A stretch of 32,606 nt of DNA from Roseburia sp. 1XD42-69. GTDB taxonomy: Bacteria > Bacillota > Clostridia > Lachnospirales > Lachnospiraceae. Shown here piece after piece: positions 25,301 to 32,318 of the stretch; the first letter of the stretch is position 1; every line of letters begins with the position of its first letter. The notes under the pieces are model-generated. The model did not search any database. It had not been told where the DNA came from and saw nothing but the letters and a program-made list of their open reading frames with translations. A program made the translations under genes and the position numbers. The stretch is from NCBI RefSeq assembly GCF_003612565.1, contig NZ_RAZG01000046.1:1-32606 (forward strand), read 5' to 3'.

Positions 25301-26152
25301 CCTCTTCATAGCCATAAGGGCAATGTCCATCAGACACACAAACTTGTCATCCCTTCCCTCATAAAGATTTTGATAAGTTGCAAGGTAGTCTTCATATGTG
25401 TCCTGAATTGGCTTTTTGTAGTCTCCCTCCCCAAAGGCCACTTCCGTAAGCTCCGTAGAAAAAGTGGTATGGCGGCAGTGGTCTGACCAGTAAGTGTCCA
25501 GCACCCGGATTTCCGTCATGGAAGGATCCCGCTTTTCCTCATTTTTAATGTAATTTTGGATATGGAGAAAATCCTTAAAGGTCATTGCCAGATTTAAAGA
25601 ACCATAAAGTTCCTTTAACTCCGTTTCCGGCATAGAAATAAACCCGTCAAAAATCTTCACATCCGCCGGTTCCTCAAACTTTGTAATCAAAGTTTCCGGT
25701 TTATTCAAATCCGTTTCCCTGGAATCCACAGGATTGATACAATGATCTTTAATGGCGGTAAGCTGCTCACTGCTCACATCCCCGGTAATCACATAGGTGG
25801 TTGCGGTGCGGATAACCGGCTCCTCCGTTTCATTTAACAGCTTCACGCACTGTTCCGCCGAATCCGCCCTCTGGTCAAACTGCCCCGGCAAAAATTCAAC
25901 GCTGAAGGTCTGCCCGCCTTTTAAATCAAAACTCTCCTCATAAACAAAATCCACAGGAGGTTCGGAAAACACCGTGTGGATCGCCTTCCCATAGGTATCG
26001 TCGGAAATATTTTCAATATCATAGCGGATTAAAACCCGAACTTCCTCTAAAGTCTTAATTCCAAGATAACTTTTTATCTCAGACTTTAATTCTTTGGCCT
26101 GTACGGCGAAATCCGGTTTCTTTTCCACATAAACTCTTCTTACATTGCTCAT
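22349..26152 (-). CDS. purL: Phosphoribosylformylglycinamidine synthase, single-chain
   Basis: 1267 aa. It converts FGAR, glutamine and ATP to FGAM in purine synthesis. The synthase part contains YWSDHCRHTTF, NFKNETHNHPTEIEPFGGAA, GGAIRDPLSGRTY and PSIGGKDSMSGS; the C-terminal glutaminase domain (~1010-1267) has FPGTNCEYD, MFPGGFSAGDEPEG, LGICNGFQ (nucleophile Cys1108) and MAHAER (His1238, Glu1240). It is a clostridial-type large PurL, so no separate PurQ or PurS is expected. The start follows GGAGGAAAAACC. No purine riboswitch is visible in the short leader. Confidence 0.97.
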   Translation of the reverse strand: MSNVRRVYVEKKPDFAVQAKELKSEIKSYLGIKTLEEVRVLIRYDIENISDDTYGKAIHTVFSEPPVDFVYEESFDLKGGQTFSVEFLPGQFDQRADSAEQCVKLLNETEEPVIRTATTYVITGDVSSEQLTAIKDHCINPVDSRETDLNKPETLITKFEEPADVKIFDGFISMPETELKELYGSLNLAMTFKDFLHIQNYIKNEEKRDPSMTEIRVLDTYWSDHCRHTTFSTELTEVAFGEGDYKKPIQDTYEDYLATYQNLYEGRDDKFVCLMDIALMAMKRLKKEGKLKDQEESDEINACSIVVPVEVDGKTEEWLVNFKNETHNHPTEIEPFGGAATCLGGAIRDPLSGRTYVYQAMRVTGAADPTVSVKETMKGKLPQKKLVRGAANGYSSYGNQIGLATGYVKEIYHPNYVAKRMEIGAVMGAAPRRAVQRLTSDPGDIIILLGGRTGRDGCGGATGSSKAHNTASIDTCGAEVQKGNPPTERKIQRLFRREEVSHIIKKCNDFGAGGVSVAIGELADGLLVDLDKVPKKYAGLDGTEIAISESQERMAVVVAPEDAEQFLAYAKEENLEAVKVAVVTEEPRLVLSWRGKEVVNISRAFLNTNGAHQETKVSVDIPSKSDCYLDKISTPKVKEALDKKDIKAAWLLTLSDLNVCSQKGLVERFDGSIGAGSVYMPYGGRYQLTETQSMVAKLPVAGGKTDTVTMMSYGFDPYLSSWSPYHGAVYAVLESVSRIVAAGGDFHKIRFTFQEYFRRMSEEPSRWSQPVAALLGAYSAQIGFGLPSIGGKDSMSGSFNEIDVPPTLVSFAVDVAKEKNILTPELKNPGNELVLFTVPKDGYDLPMYDTVMKIYDAVHELTEKRALISVYAIDGKGLAAAISKMAFGNKLGVTLSDNVSLETLFAPGFGNLAAEVPSGKMEEVKKTLEAAGLLDFVTSVGRVNEESAFIYGDMKLSMEDAISAWTGTLEKVFPTRAAFDTKEVETGIYKTDKVYVCKHKVAKPTVFIPVFPGTNCEYDSARAFEAAGADVITKVFKNLSEEDIRDSVDIFEKAIAKSQIIMFPGGFSAGDEPEGSAKFFATAFRNERLKEAVNKLLNERDGLMLGICNGFQALMKLGLLPYGEIREQSPDSPTLTYNTIGRHISKMVYTKVVTNKSPWLTGAVTGEVYCTPASHGEGRFVAAGEWIDKLFAGGQVATQYVNEKGTPTMDEEWNVNGSYAAIEGITSPDGRILGKMAHAERIGESVAINIYGEQDMKLFASGVNYFK

Positions 26153-26187
26153 GGTTTTTCCTCCATCTGTAATTTACTTCTGGTATT

Positions 26188-26217
26188 ATCATATCACACC
26201 ATGATAGATATCTGCAA
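26188..26217 (-). promoter_or_regulatory. Promoter of purL
   Basis: Minus strand: -35 TTGCAG (26212-26217), 18-nt spacer, -10 TATGAT (26188-26193) with an extended TGA just before it. The leader of ~30 nt is too short for a guanine riboswitch, so regulation, if any, is by a protein. Confidence 0.55.
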
Positions 26218-26236
26218 TGAAACATTCAAAAGATTT

Positions 26237-26587
26237 TTATTCTGCCATAACCACACATTCTTTCCTGTAAAAACAGATACAATAAACCGAAATATCCCGG
26301 TAGCCCTGCTTTTCAAACTCTGCCCGGTAATTTTTCTTCCCTGCCTGCCTTCCCCGCTTTCCCGGTTGGATTTTACCATGTACCTGCCCCTTACAGTCTT
26401 TCTGCTCTAAGGCAATCATCAGAGGGGATAAATCCGCCCCTTTTATCTTTTTCTCAAACCACAAAGAAATATGGTTCTCATAAATGTATGCAATTTCCTC
26501 ATTTGGAATGGTCATTTGGATATAAATATCCCTCCCGTCAACCCCCTCTCCCGTGGTATGCTTCCAGGCATTTTGATAAAAGAGCAA
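26237..26587 (-). pseudogene. Remnant of AAA-ATPase / PD-(D/E)XK nuclease (PDDEXK_9-type) protein
   Basis: The 116-codon frame reads DIYIQMTIPNEEIAYIYENH, ISLWFEKKIKG, DLSPLMIAL, and ends YRAEFEKQGYRDISVYCICF-YRKECVV. These are the middle (IPNEE) and the very C-terminus (..YxxxLxxxGYxxIxxYgIcFYRKxC) of AAA-ATPase-like proteins carrying a C-terminal nuclease. The block KSNRESGEGR, which belongs between them, is present in the other frame (within 26194-26379), and the nuclease active-site stretch is deleted. The N-terminal ATPase is absent. This is thus an internally deleted, frameshifted relic; family assignment is from memory of the motif order. Confidence 0.5.
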
Positions 26588-26597
26588 GGGATGTGGC

Positions 26598-26690
26598 TTA
26601 TTCCCCCGACGTGGCCTTCCTCTTTAAAACAGCCTGATATTTCTCTTTGGCATACATGATGTGTTCCTTGTACGCTTCTGTGCAATCCAT
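26598..26690 (-). CDS. 30-codon small ORF, unknown
   Basis: MDCTEAYKEHIMYAKEKYQA plus ten residues, with a good ribosome site (AAGGGGG, 8 nt upstream) that is part of dispersed repeat copy B. No known match. It may be the 5' end of a lost gene, since it stops just before the nuclease relic. Confidence 0.25.
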   Translation of the reverse strand: MDCTEAYKEHIMYAKEKYQAVLKRKATSGE

Positions 26691-26693
26691 AGA

Positions 26694-26747
26694 AATTTCC
26701 CCCTTTCTCCCACATGGGGCGGTGATTGGTTTATAGTTACATTTTAT
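26694..26747. repeat. Dispersed ~52-bp repeat, copy B
   Basis: Shares a 21-bp identical core (26699-26719) and about 30 bp of flanking similarity with 2972-3023. It lies in the same orientation on the plus strand, and in both cases is beside nuclease debris and a KTR gene. Confidence 0.55.
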
Positions 26748-26814
26748 AATTCAAGGGGCGGCGTTTTATATTGCTTCCCCATGATTATCTTCCGGCATAC
26801 CTTTAACATTTTAT

Positions 26815-26860
26815 TTTCAAGAAAATAGCCGACAAACTGTGATTTATAAGTCTGTCGGCT
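26815..26860 (-). terminator. Terminator after the methyltransferase-KTR unit
   Basis: Arms AGCCGACA (26827-26834) and TGTCGGCT (26853-26860). On the minus strand the stem is followed by ATTTTCTTGAAAATAAAA. Confidence 0.6.
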
Positions 26861-26897
26861 CTGCGTCTATGCGTCTGGCTCTTTGTCTTTATTCAAG

Positions 26898-27056
26898 TTA
26901 CCGTTTGATAATGGTTATATGTAGTTCTTTAGCGTCAATTAAATTTTCCTGTTTGCATTTCGGACAGTAGAGAGGAAAATTTTTTAATTCTGCATCCTCC
27001 CGTATTTGTAGTCTTGTTTTATTTCCGCAAACAGGGCAAAAAAACCATTTGGTTTT
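26898..27056 (-). pseudogene. Cysteine-rich KTR protein, copy B, start codon lost
   Basis: The frame reads TKWFFCPVCGNKTR, ELKNFPLYCPKCKQENL and stops TAA at 26898. Both zinc-type pairs (CPVC, CPKC) are intact, but no ATG, GTG or TTG precedes Trp in frame back to the methyltransferase stop. AAAGGAG lies upstream, and the codon where a start is expected (27054-27056) is AAA. Downstream DNA still carries the family tail, GAGCCAGACGC then AGACGCAGAGCCGA (compare 32478-32504). It may be translated from a rare start or be dead. Confidence 0.55.
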
Positions 27057-27086
27057 TTCCGACTCCTTTACCCCCCATATTTTTGT

Positions 27087-27753
27087 TTATTTTTCAGCTT
27101 TTATAATCATTGTACTTTTATTCTCATAAAGTATATGCACATTTCTAAAACCTGCATTTTTCATCAACTGTATTTGATGCTCAAGTGTTAATGGAATATC
27201 AATATGAACAAAAACATCATCAGGTATGTGGTTTTCTTTGCGTTTAAATTCATATTGTTCAAGGCAGAGTATTTCTTCATCTAAGCAACAGGCGACATAA
27301 TCACATTCAATATAGTACCCTCCGCATTTAATTGTTTGGAAAAGTTTATCATATATTTTTTGCTTTTTAGAGTATTTAAAATGATGTAATGTTTCAAATG
27401 AAAGAGCTGCGTCATATTTCTCTGCTTCTAATGGATATTCAAAATAATCTGCCATAATTAAATCAATATCCTTATCCGCATATTTAACCCGCAGTTTTTC
27501 CAACATATCTTTGGATAAATCAATACCTGTAATCTTCACATTAGGAAACTTTTGATATATTGATGCCAGTTCTAGCCCTGTACCACAACCAATATCAAGT
27601 AAAGAATTTATAGAGGTATCAAAATAATCCGCTATATGAGCATATTCTTCCGCCCAATTATTAAGATGAACATTATCATAATTATCAATCCGGTTAGAAA
27701 AGAAATATATACTTTTTGAGTTCCTCCGGCGTTCTTATTTTATTTTCTAACAT
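27087..27753 (-). pseudogene. Class I SAM-dependent methyltransferase, frameshifted near the N-terminus
   Basis: The 5' part from ATG 27753 reads MLENKIRTPEELKK and then hits stops. In the neighbouring frame the gene continues SNRIDNYDNVHLNNWAEEYA, motif I LLDIGCGTGLEL, KITGIDLSKDML (motif post I), DLIMADYFEY, AALSFETLHHFKY, to the stop at 27087. Removing one A from the five-A run (T run at 27713-27717) joins both parts into ~221 codons. Only the last 150 codons have their own ATG (27539), and that part lacks motif I. Substrate unknown. It follows a TetR gene by 26 nt, so the unit is TetR - methyltransferase - KTR. Confidence 0.75.
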
Positions 27754-27779
27754 AATTAAACTATCCTTTCTCTAATTTT

Positions 27780-28337
27780 TTATACTGTTTCCAATGAGAA
27801 TCTATTAAAAGCATTTTTCAATAATTTCTTTGCTAAATCCAATGGAATATCTATATCATTAGATACAATTTGTGTAGCTATGCCATGAGAATATAGCCAA
27901 AAATTGATAAATAACATTTCTGCTTTTTCCGTTGATAAACCTGTCAATGCTTTGGCGTTTTCTATGGAAGCTCTATTCCATTCTGCATGAATAATATCTT
28001 GTAAAGAAGAACCTGCCATAGTCATATTCATAAATAAGCTGCTGAAAATCATTTTTTCACTACGCGCAAATTCGATATATGAAATGCCTTGACTTAACAA
28101 CCGATTTTCATTAGTCATATTCTTTTCCATGAAGTCATTGTAATAATTATCAAGTTCCTTTTTAATATCCTTTTTCAGTTCCTCCATATTTTTGTAAATG
28201 CGAAAAAGAGGTTTTGTAGAACAGCTAAGAGATTTCGCCAAACTACGGGCATTTACACTGCGTATTCCGTTTTCTCTAATTAACTGAATCCCAGCGTTAA
28301 TAATGTCTTGTTTAGTAATAATTGGTGTTGGTGGCAT
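27780..28337 (-). CDS. TetR/AcrR family transcriptional regulator
   Basis: 185 aa. N-terminal HTH (~8-55): ITKQDIINAGIQLIRENGIR, SVNARSLAKSLSCSTKPLFR, IYKNMEELKKDI. The first HTH helix and turn are typical. The C-terminal domain (TetR_C type) contains WNRASIENAKALTGLS and FINFWLYSHGIATQI. Strong AGGAGG site before the ATG. It heads the unit with the methyltransferase and the KTR gene and probably represses it. Low GC and neighbours suggest horizontal origin. Confidence 0.9.
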   Translation of the reverse strand: MPPTPIITKQDIINAGIQLIRENGIRSVNARSLAKSLSCSTKPLFRIYKNMEELKKDIKKELDNYYNDFMEKNMTNENRLLSQGISYIEFARSEKMIFSSLFMNMTMAGSSLQDIIHAEWNRASIENAKALTGLSTEKAEMLFINFWLYSHGIATQIVSNDIDIPLDLAKKLLKNAFNRFSLETV

Positions 28338-28380
28338 TTTAAATTACCTCCTACGGAAACATAAGTTACGCAACATTAGT

Positions 28381-28413
28381 TACTATTATAGTATAGCTAT
28401 ATTTCCTTGTCAA
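28381..28413 (-). promoter_or_regulatory. Consensus promoter with operator-like palindrome for the TetR-methyltransferase unit
   Basis: Minus strand: perfect -35 TTGACA (28408-28413), 17-nt spacer, perfect -10 TATAAT (28385-28390). A 13-bp perfect palindrome TACTATAATAGTA (28381-28393) covers the -10. The -35 lies just inside the join with the recombinase fragment. Confidence 0.65.
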
Positions 28414-28620
28414 TAGGATAGTAAAGTATCTTGCCCGTGGCGTTGCCCTCATATAGCTTTTTCACAAGCCCGTCAAGCTCTTTATGCCGCTTCTGTGCCT
28501 TGCTGATTTTCTGCTTACATTCCTTGACGGTTTTCTCTTGGTTCTGGTCGGACGCTTCCCGAACACGTTCTGTACCTATTTTCCGACAGCCCCATCTCGT
28601 AGAGAAGATACCACGAATGG
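28397..28620 (-). pseudogene. Large serine recombinase remnant (coiled-coil part)
   Basis: The minus-strand frame reads RVREASDQNQEKTVKECKQK, ISKAQKRHKELDGLVKKLYE, GNATGKI and then leaves homology at about 28432. This is the C-terminal coiled coil of large serine recombinases that mobilise Firmicutes elements (the DUF4368-type region). Catalytic and Zn-ribbon domains are absent. It shows that an integrative element once ended or was broken here, between the minus-strand TetR unit and the plus-strand ABC module. Confidence 0.55.
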
Positions 28621-28653
28621 TGTTTGCTTAGATGAAAGTTCATATTTTGCGAG

Positions 28654-28682
28654 TTGATATTATTCGTTCAAACGGATATAAT
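28654..28682 (+). promoter_or_regulatory. Promoter of the HTH-response regulator genes
   Basis: -35 TTGATA (28654-28659), 17-nt spacer, -10 TATAAT (28677-28682), followed by an AGGAGG site and the ATG at 28711. The whole gene-poor stretch 28338-28710 holds this promoter, the recombinase remnant and the opposite TetR promoter. Confidence 0.65.
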
Positions 28683-28710
28683 AAAAACAGTACATTTTAG
28701 GAGGACAGAA

Positions 28711-28905
28711 ATGTTTGAGTATATGACGGCACAGGAAGCATCAGAGCGTTGGAATATATCGGTACGACGGGTGCAAAGACTTTGCAAAGAAAAGCGGATT
28801 GAGGGTGTTATAAACATTAATCGTGTATGGCTTATTCCTAAGACAGCGAAGAAACCTGTTGATGGCAGATATAAGGAAAACAAAAAACAAGATGGAGTTG
28901 ATTGA
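28711..28905 (+). CDS. Small helix-turn-helix DNA-binding protein
   Basis: 64 aa from the ATG at 28711 (AGGAGG 7 nt upstream; an earlier start at 28654 falls in the promoter). MTAQEASERWNISVRRVQRL followed by GVININRVWLIP is the excisionase/MerR-like winged helix that recognises DNA, with a Lys-rich tail. It may be a small regulator of the module or a relic of an excisionase. Its stop is just 2 nt before the ATG of the response regulator. Confidence 0.75.
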   Translation: MFEYMTAQEASERWNISVRRVQRLCKEKRIEGVININRVWLIPKTAKKPVDGRYKENKKQDGVD

Positions 28906-28907
28906 CT

Positions 28908-29573
28908 ATGAAAAGAATTTTAATTATTGATGACGACATACATATTGGAAATGTGCTTGAAGAAATGCTTTCCAAAGAGGGATATCAAATCTTCCGTGCT
29001 TATTCTGGAACAGAGGCATTATTCGTTTTATCAAAGTCAAAGCCAGACCTTGTATTATTAGATTTAATGCTGCCGGGATTGAATGGAGAAGATGTACTTC
29101 CCCAAATAAAGGGAATCCCTATTATTGTGGTGAGTGCCAAAGTTGATATTGATAATAAAGTTGATGTGCTGCTTGGCGGTGCGGTTGATTATGTGACGAA
29201 GCCGTTTAACATGAGGGAACTTTTAGCCAGAATTTCCGTACATCTCAGAAATTCGGAAAGTATGCTTGTTTCTTCAGAATTGACATTTGCAGATATTGTA
29301 CTCAATACCAATACCCATATTGCAAAAATCGATAATACGGAAATAAAATTGACAAGGACAGAATATGCCATTTTGAAACTGCTTATGCAAAATCCCACAC
29401 AGGTTGTTACAAAATCACTGTTGTTAGACCGTATCAGCACAGACACACCAGATTGTACGGAAAGTTCTCTGAAAATGCATATTAGCAATTTGAGGAAAAA
29501 ACTTCGAGAGGTAAATAACAAAGAATATATTGAAGCGGTCTGGGGAATTGGCTTTAAAATGAGGGCAGAATAA
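28908..29573 (+). CDS. OmpR/PhoB family response regulator
   Basis: 221 aa from the ATG at 28908 (TTG 28902 also in frame). Receiver: IIDDDIHIG (acid pocket), LVLLDLMLPGLNG (Asp52), VVSAKVD (Ser in place of Thr), VDYVTKPFN (Lys98). C-terminal winged helix with LTRTEYAILKLLMQNPTQVV, SSLKMHISNLRKKL and AVWGIGFKM. Partner kinase at 31407-32306. It probably binds the four TTTAC repeats just after its own gene and activates the ABC transporter genes. Confidence 0.93.
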   Translation: MKRILIIDDDIHIGNVLEEMLSKEGYQIFRAYSGTEALFVLSKSKPDLVLLDLMLPGLNGEDVLPQIKGIPIIVVSAKVDIDNKVDVLLGGAVDYVTKPFNMRELLARISVHLRNSESMLVSSELTFADIVLNTNTHIAKIDNTEIKLTRTEYAILKLLMQNPTQVVTKSLLLDRISTDTPDCTESSLKMHISNLRKKLREVNNKEYIEAVWGIGFKMRAE

Positions 29574-29576
29574 ATC

Positions 29577-29632
29577 TTTACGATTTCTTTACTGTTCTCT
29601 TTACTGTTTTCTTTACCAATTACAGATATAAT
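29577..29632 (+). promoter_or_regulatory. Response-regulator-activated promoter of the ABC genes
   Basis: Four TTTAC repeats at 29577-29581, 29588-29592, 29600-29604 and 29612-29616, spaced 11, 12 and 12 bp, then 10 nt to -10 TATAAT (29627-29632). There is no TTGACA-like -35. This tandem geometry is typical for OmpR-family activators, so the ABC genes probably have a regulated promoter separate from that of the regulator gene. Confidence 0.65.
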
Positions 29633-29664
29633 GCCAGTACACTAAACAAGGAGGTTATGCTTTT

Positions 29665-30579
29665 ATGGATTATGTTCTTAAAACAAATGCTTTGTGTAAA
29701 AGTTACAAAAATTACAAAGCATTAAACGGACTATCAATGAATATTCCCAAAGGAGCAATCTATGGCTTTGTAGGGAAAAATGGTGCTGGCAAGACAACAC
29801 TTATCCGTCTGATTTGCGGCTTGCAAGAGCCTACATCTGGAGAATACACGCTATATGGAACAAAAAGCACAGATAAGGAGATTTTAAAAGCACGCAGACG
29901 GATGGGGGCTGTTGTGGAAACGCCCTCGATTTATCTTGATATGACAGCTGAGGACAATTTGAAACAGCAGTATCGTATTCTGGGACTTCCATCTTACGAT
30001 GGATTGGCGGATATCTTAAAACTGGTTCGATTGGAGAATACAGAAAAGAAGAAAGCCAAAAATTTCTCTCTTGGTATGCGGCAACGATTGGGTATTGCTA
30101 TCGCATTAGTCGGTGACCCTGATTTTTTGGTTTTGGACGAGCCTGTCAATGGTCTTGACCCGCAGGGAATTATAGAAATGAGGGAGTTAATCTTAAAACT
30201 CAATCGGGAACAGCAGATTACTGTATTGATTTCCAGTCATATCCTTGATGAATTATCCAGACTTGCAACGCATTATGGATTTATTGATAAAGGGCAGATT
30301 GTAAAAGAAATCAGTGCCAAAGAGCTGGGTACCGCCTGCCGCAAGTGTATTCGTCTTGAAGTAACGAATACCCGAACACTCTCTCGTGTGTTAGACGGAA
30401 TGAATGTTGAATACACCATTGTTTCTGACAAGGCGGCTGATGTGTATGCCAGAATCAATGTTTCCAAATTAACACTCGCTTTAGCAAAAGAAAATTGTGA
30501 AGTGATTTCCATGCAGGAACGGGATGAAAGTTTGGAAAGCTATTATGTCGGTTTGGTAGGAGGGAAAGAGAATGACTAA
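29665..30579 (+). CDS. ABC transporter ATP-binding protein, bacitracin/lantibiotic-resistance type
   Basis: 304 aa. Walker A FVGKNGAGKTTLIRLICGLQ, Q-loop region VVETPSIY, signature FSLGMRQRLGIAIAL, Walker B FLVLDEPVNGLD and H-loop SSHILDELSR, with a ~90-residue C-terminal extension. This is the BcrA-like subgroup of ABC-2 exporters that confer tolerance to peptide antibiotics such as bacitracin and lantibiotics. The substrate here is unproven. It overlaps the permease by 8 nt and is preceded by the TTTAC repeat promoter. Confidence 0.92.
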   Translation: MDYVLKTNALCKSYKNYKALNGLSMNIPKGAIYGFVGKNGAGKTTLIRLICGLQEPTSGEYTLYGTKSTDKEILKARRRMGAVVETPSIYLDMTAEDNLKQQYRILGLPSYDGLADILKLVRLENTEKKKAKNFSLGMRQRLGIAIALVGDPDFLVLDEPVNGLDPQGIIEMRELILKLNREQQITVLISSHILDELSRLATHYGFIDKGQIVKEISAKELGTACRKCIRLEVTNTRTLSRVLDGMNVEYTIVSDKAADVYARINVSKLTLALAKENCEVISMQERDESLESYYVGLVGGKEND

Positions 30580-31396
30580 ATTGTTATCCGCAAATTTCAT
30601 GCGGTTGAAAAAGGACAAAGTTTTTTGGATTGGCTTAGTTTTTATGTTTGCAGCAGGCATATTTTTCCCTGTCATGCGATACATGGATATGAAACATACA
30701 GGCACAATCAATCCGATAGATAATGCATTTTTGGGATGCGTCTTGTTTATTGGCATTATAATGGCGGTATTTTGCAGTCTGTTTATTGGTACAGAATACA
30801 GCGATGGGACTATCCGAAACAAAGTAATCGTTGGGCAAAATCGAAACGCAATTTATTTGGCAAATTTTGTTACGTGCGCAGTTGTGAGCCTTATTATGTG
30901 TATCGTATTCTTTGTTCCTTATCTTTGTATTGGCATTCCTCTGCTTGGATTTTTTAATATGGCTACAAAAATAGTTATGTTATTTGTATTGACAGCATTT
31001 CTGCTTGCTATTGCATTTTCATCTATTTATACTTTGATTTCGATGTTAAATCATAGCAAGGCGATAACTGCTGTTATATGTATTCTTTTCGCTTTTTTGC
31101 TTCTATTTATGGGAGGGCAATTAAATAAAATGTTAAGCGAACCTGAAATGAATATGGGTTTGGTTGTAACTGAAAACGGACAAGAATATGAAGAAATACC
31201 AAATCCGCATTATTTGAATGAGGGGGAACGGAAAACAGTTCAGTTTATTTACGATTTTATTCCCGGCGGACAGGTAATTCAATGTATATCATTGGAGGCT
31301 GCAAATCTGCCGTTGTTACCTCTCTATTCATTTATCATTATTTTATCAACTACAGGTATAGGATTAATTGGTTTTAAGAAAAAAGATTTAAAATAA
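30572..31396 (+). CDS. ABC-2 type permease
   Basis: 274 aa, about six helices (WIGLVFMFAAGIFFPV; AFLGCVLFIGIIMAVFCSLF; CAVVSLIMCIVFFVPYLCIG; IVMLFVLTAFLLAIAF; VICILFAFLLLFMG; FIIILSTTGIGLIGF) with a cytoplasmic GTEYSDGTIRNKVIVGQ motif after helix 2, typical of BcrB/ABC-2 permeases (EYxxGTi). An acidic external loop lies before the last helix. It is the membrane partner of the ATPase that overlaps its start. Confidence 0.9.
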   Translation: MTKLLSANFMRLKKDKVFWIGLVFMFAAGIFFPVMRYMDMKHTGTINPIDNAFLGCVLFIGIIMAVFCSLFIGTEYSDGTIRNKVIVGQNRNAIYLANFVTCAVVSLIMCIVFFVPYLCIGIPLLGFFNMATKIVMLFVLTAFLLAIAFSSIYTLISMLNHSKAITAVICILFAFLLLFMGGQLNKMLSEPEMNMGLVVTENGQEYEEIPNPHYLNEGERKTVQFIYDFIPGGQVIQCISLEAANLPLLPLYSFIIILSTTGIGLIGFKKKDLK

Positions 31397-31406
31397 GGAG
31401 TATGTT

Positions 31407-32306
31407 ATGGAAATATGGTTATGGGTATCTATCGGCATTTTGATTGCAATTATCATTGCCTTGTTAGTAAAAATACATATTTTACAAAGATCAGTAAAGG
31501 AAATTGAAATTGCTTTTGCCGATAGACTCGTAACCGATACGAATGTTTTGATTGATATTTCCAGCAGCGACAAGAATGTGCGTCGTTTAGCGAATACTAT
31601 CAACGGACAGCTTCGCAAACTCCGTACGGAACGGCGCCGATTTCAGCAAGGCGATTTGGAGTTGAAAAATGCAGTTACAAATATTTCACATGATTTACGG
31701 ACACCGCTTACGGCTCTCAGCGGTTACTTGGAATTGTTAGAGCAGGAAGAAAAGTCTGAATCCGTAAATCGATATATCGAAATTATAAAAGACCGTGTGG
31801 ATATTTTGACACAGCTTTCAGAGGAACTTTTTAAGTACTCTGTTATCATTTCAACAAAAGACAATATAACCAAGGAACAGGTAATTATCAATACGGTATT
31901 GGAAGAAAGTATTGCAGCATTTTATACGGTTTTAACCGAACGAAATATCGTGCCAGAGATACAAGTATCTGAAACAAAAGTAGTGCGGATGCTTGACCGT
32001 TCTGCATTATCCCGTGTATTTTCCAATCTGATAAGCAATGTTATAAAATACAGTGATGGAGATTTGAAGATTGTTCTGTCAGAGAATGGGGAGATTGCCT
32101 TTTCTAATATGGCTTCTGGATTAGACGAGATACAAGTGGGAAGATTGTTTGACCGCTTTTATACTGTAGAAGCTGCCAGAAAATCAACAGGTTTAGGATT
32201 GACAATTTCTAAAACACTTGTTGAACAAATGAAAGGAACTATATCCGCAATATACGAAAACAACAGATTAAGCATTCATATCTTTTTCCCAGATCTTAAA
32301 GAATGA
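31407..32306 (+). CDS. Sensor histidine kinase, BceS-like small sensor
   Basis: 299 aa. A single N-terminal helix (WLWVSIGILIAIIIALLV) with almost no external domain, then a HAMP-like linker, the H-box NISHDLRTPLTALSGYLEL (His95), N-box FSNLISNVIKYS, and a short catalytic domain ending with STGLGLTISKTLVEQMKG. Such intramembrane kinases usually sense through their ABC transporter. Good AAGGAG site 7 nt before ATG. Same operon as the ABC genes; cognate regulator at 28908-29573. Confidence 0.92.
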   Translation: MEIWLWVSIGILIAIIIALLVKIHILQRSVKEIEIAFADRLVTDTNVLIDISSSDKNVRRLANTINGQLRKLRTERRRFQQGDLELKNAVTNISHDLRTPLTALSGYLELLEQEEKSESVNRYIEIIKDRVDILTQLSEELFKYSVIISTKDNITKEQVIINTVLEESIAAFYTVLTERNIVPEIQVSETKVVRMLDRSALSRVFSNLISNVIKYSDGDLKIVLSENGEIAFSNMASGLDEIQVGRLFDRFYTVEAARKSTGLGLTISKTLVEQMKGTISAIYENNRLSIHIFFPDLKE

Positions 32307-32318
32307 AAGGATTGACCT

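Noticed and set aside
26153-26220. Purine riboswitch before purL
   Set aside because: The leader after the -10 is only about 30 nt, too short for the aptamer, and no paired P1-P3 pattern is visible.
28431-28631. 66-codon plus-strand ORF opposite the recombinase fragment
   Set aside because: The minus strand carries the recognisable coiled-coil coding sequence; the plus ORF is its shadow.
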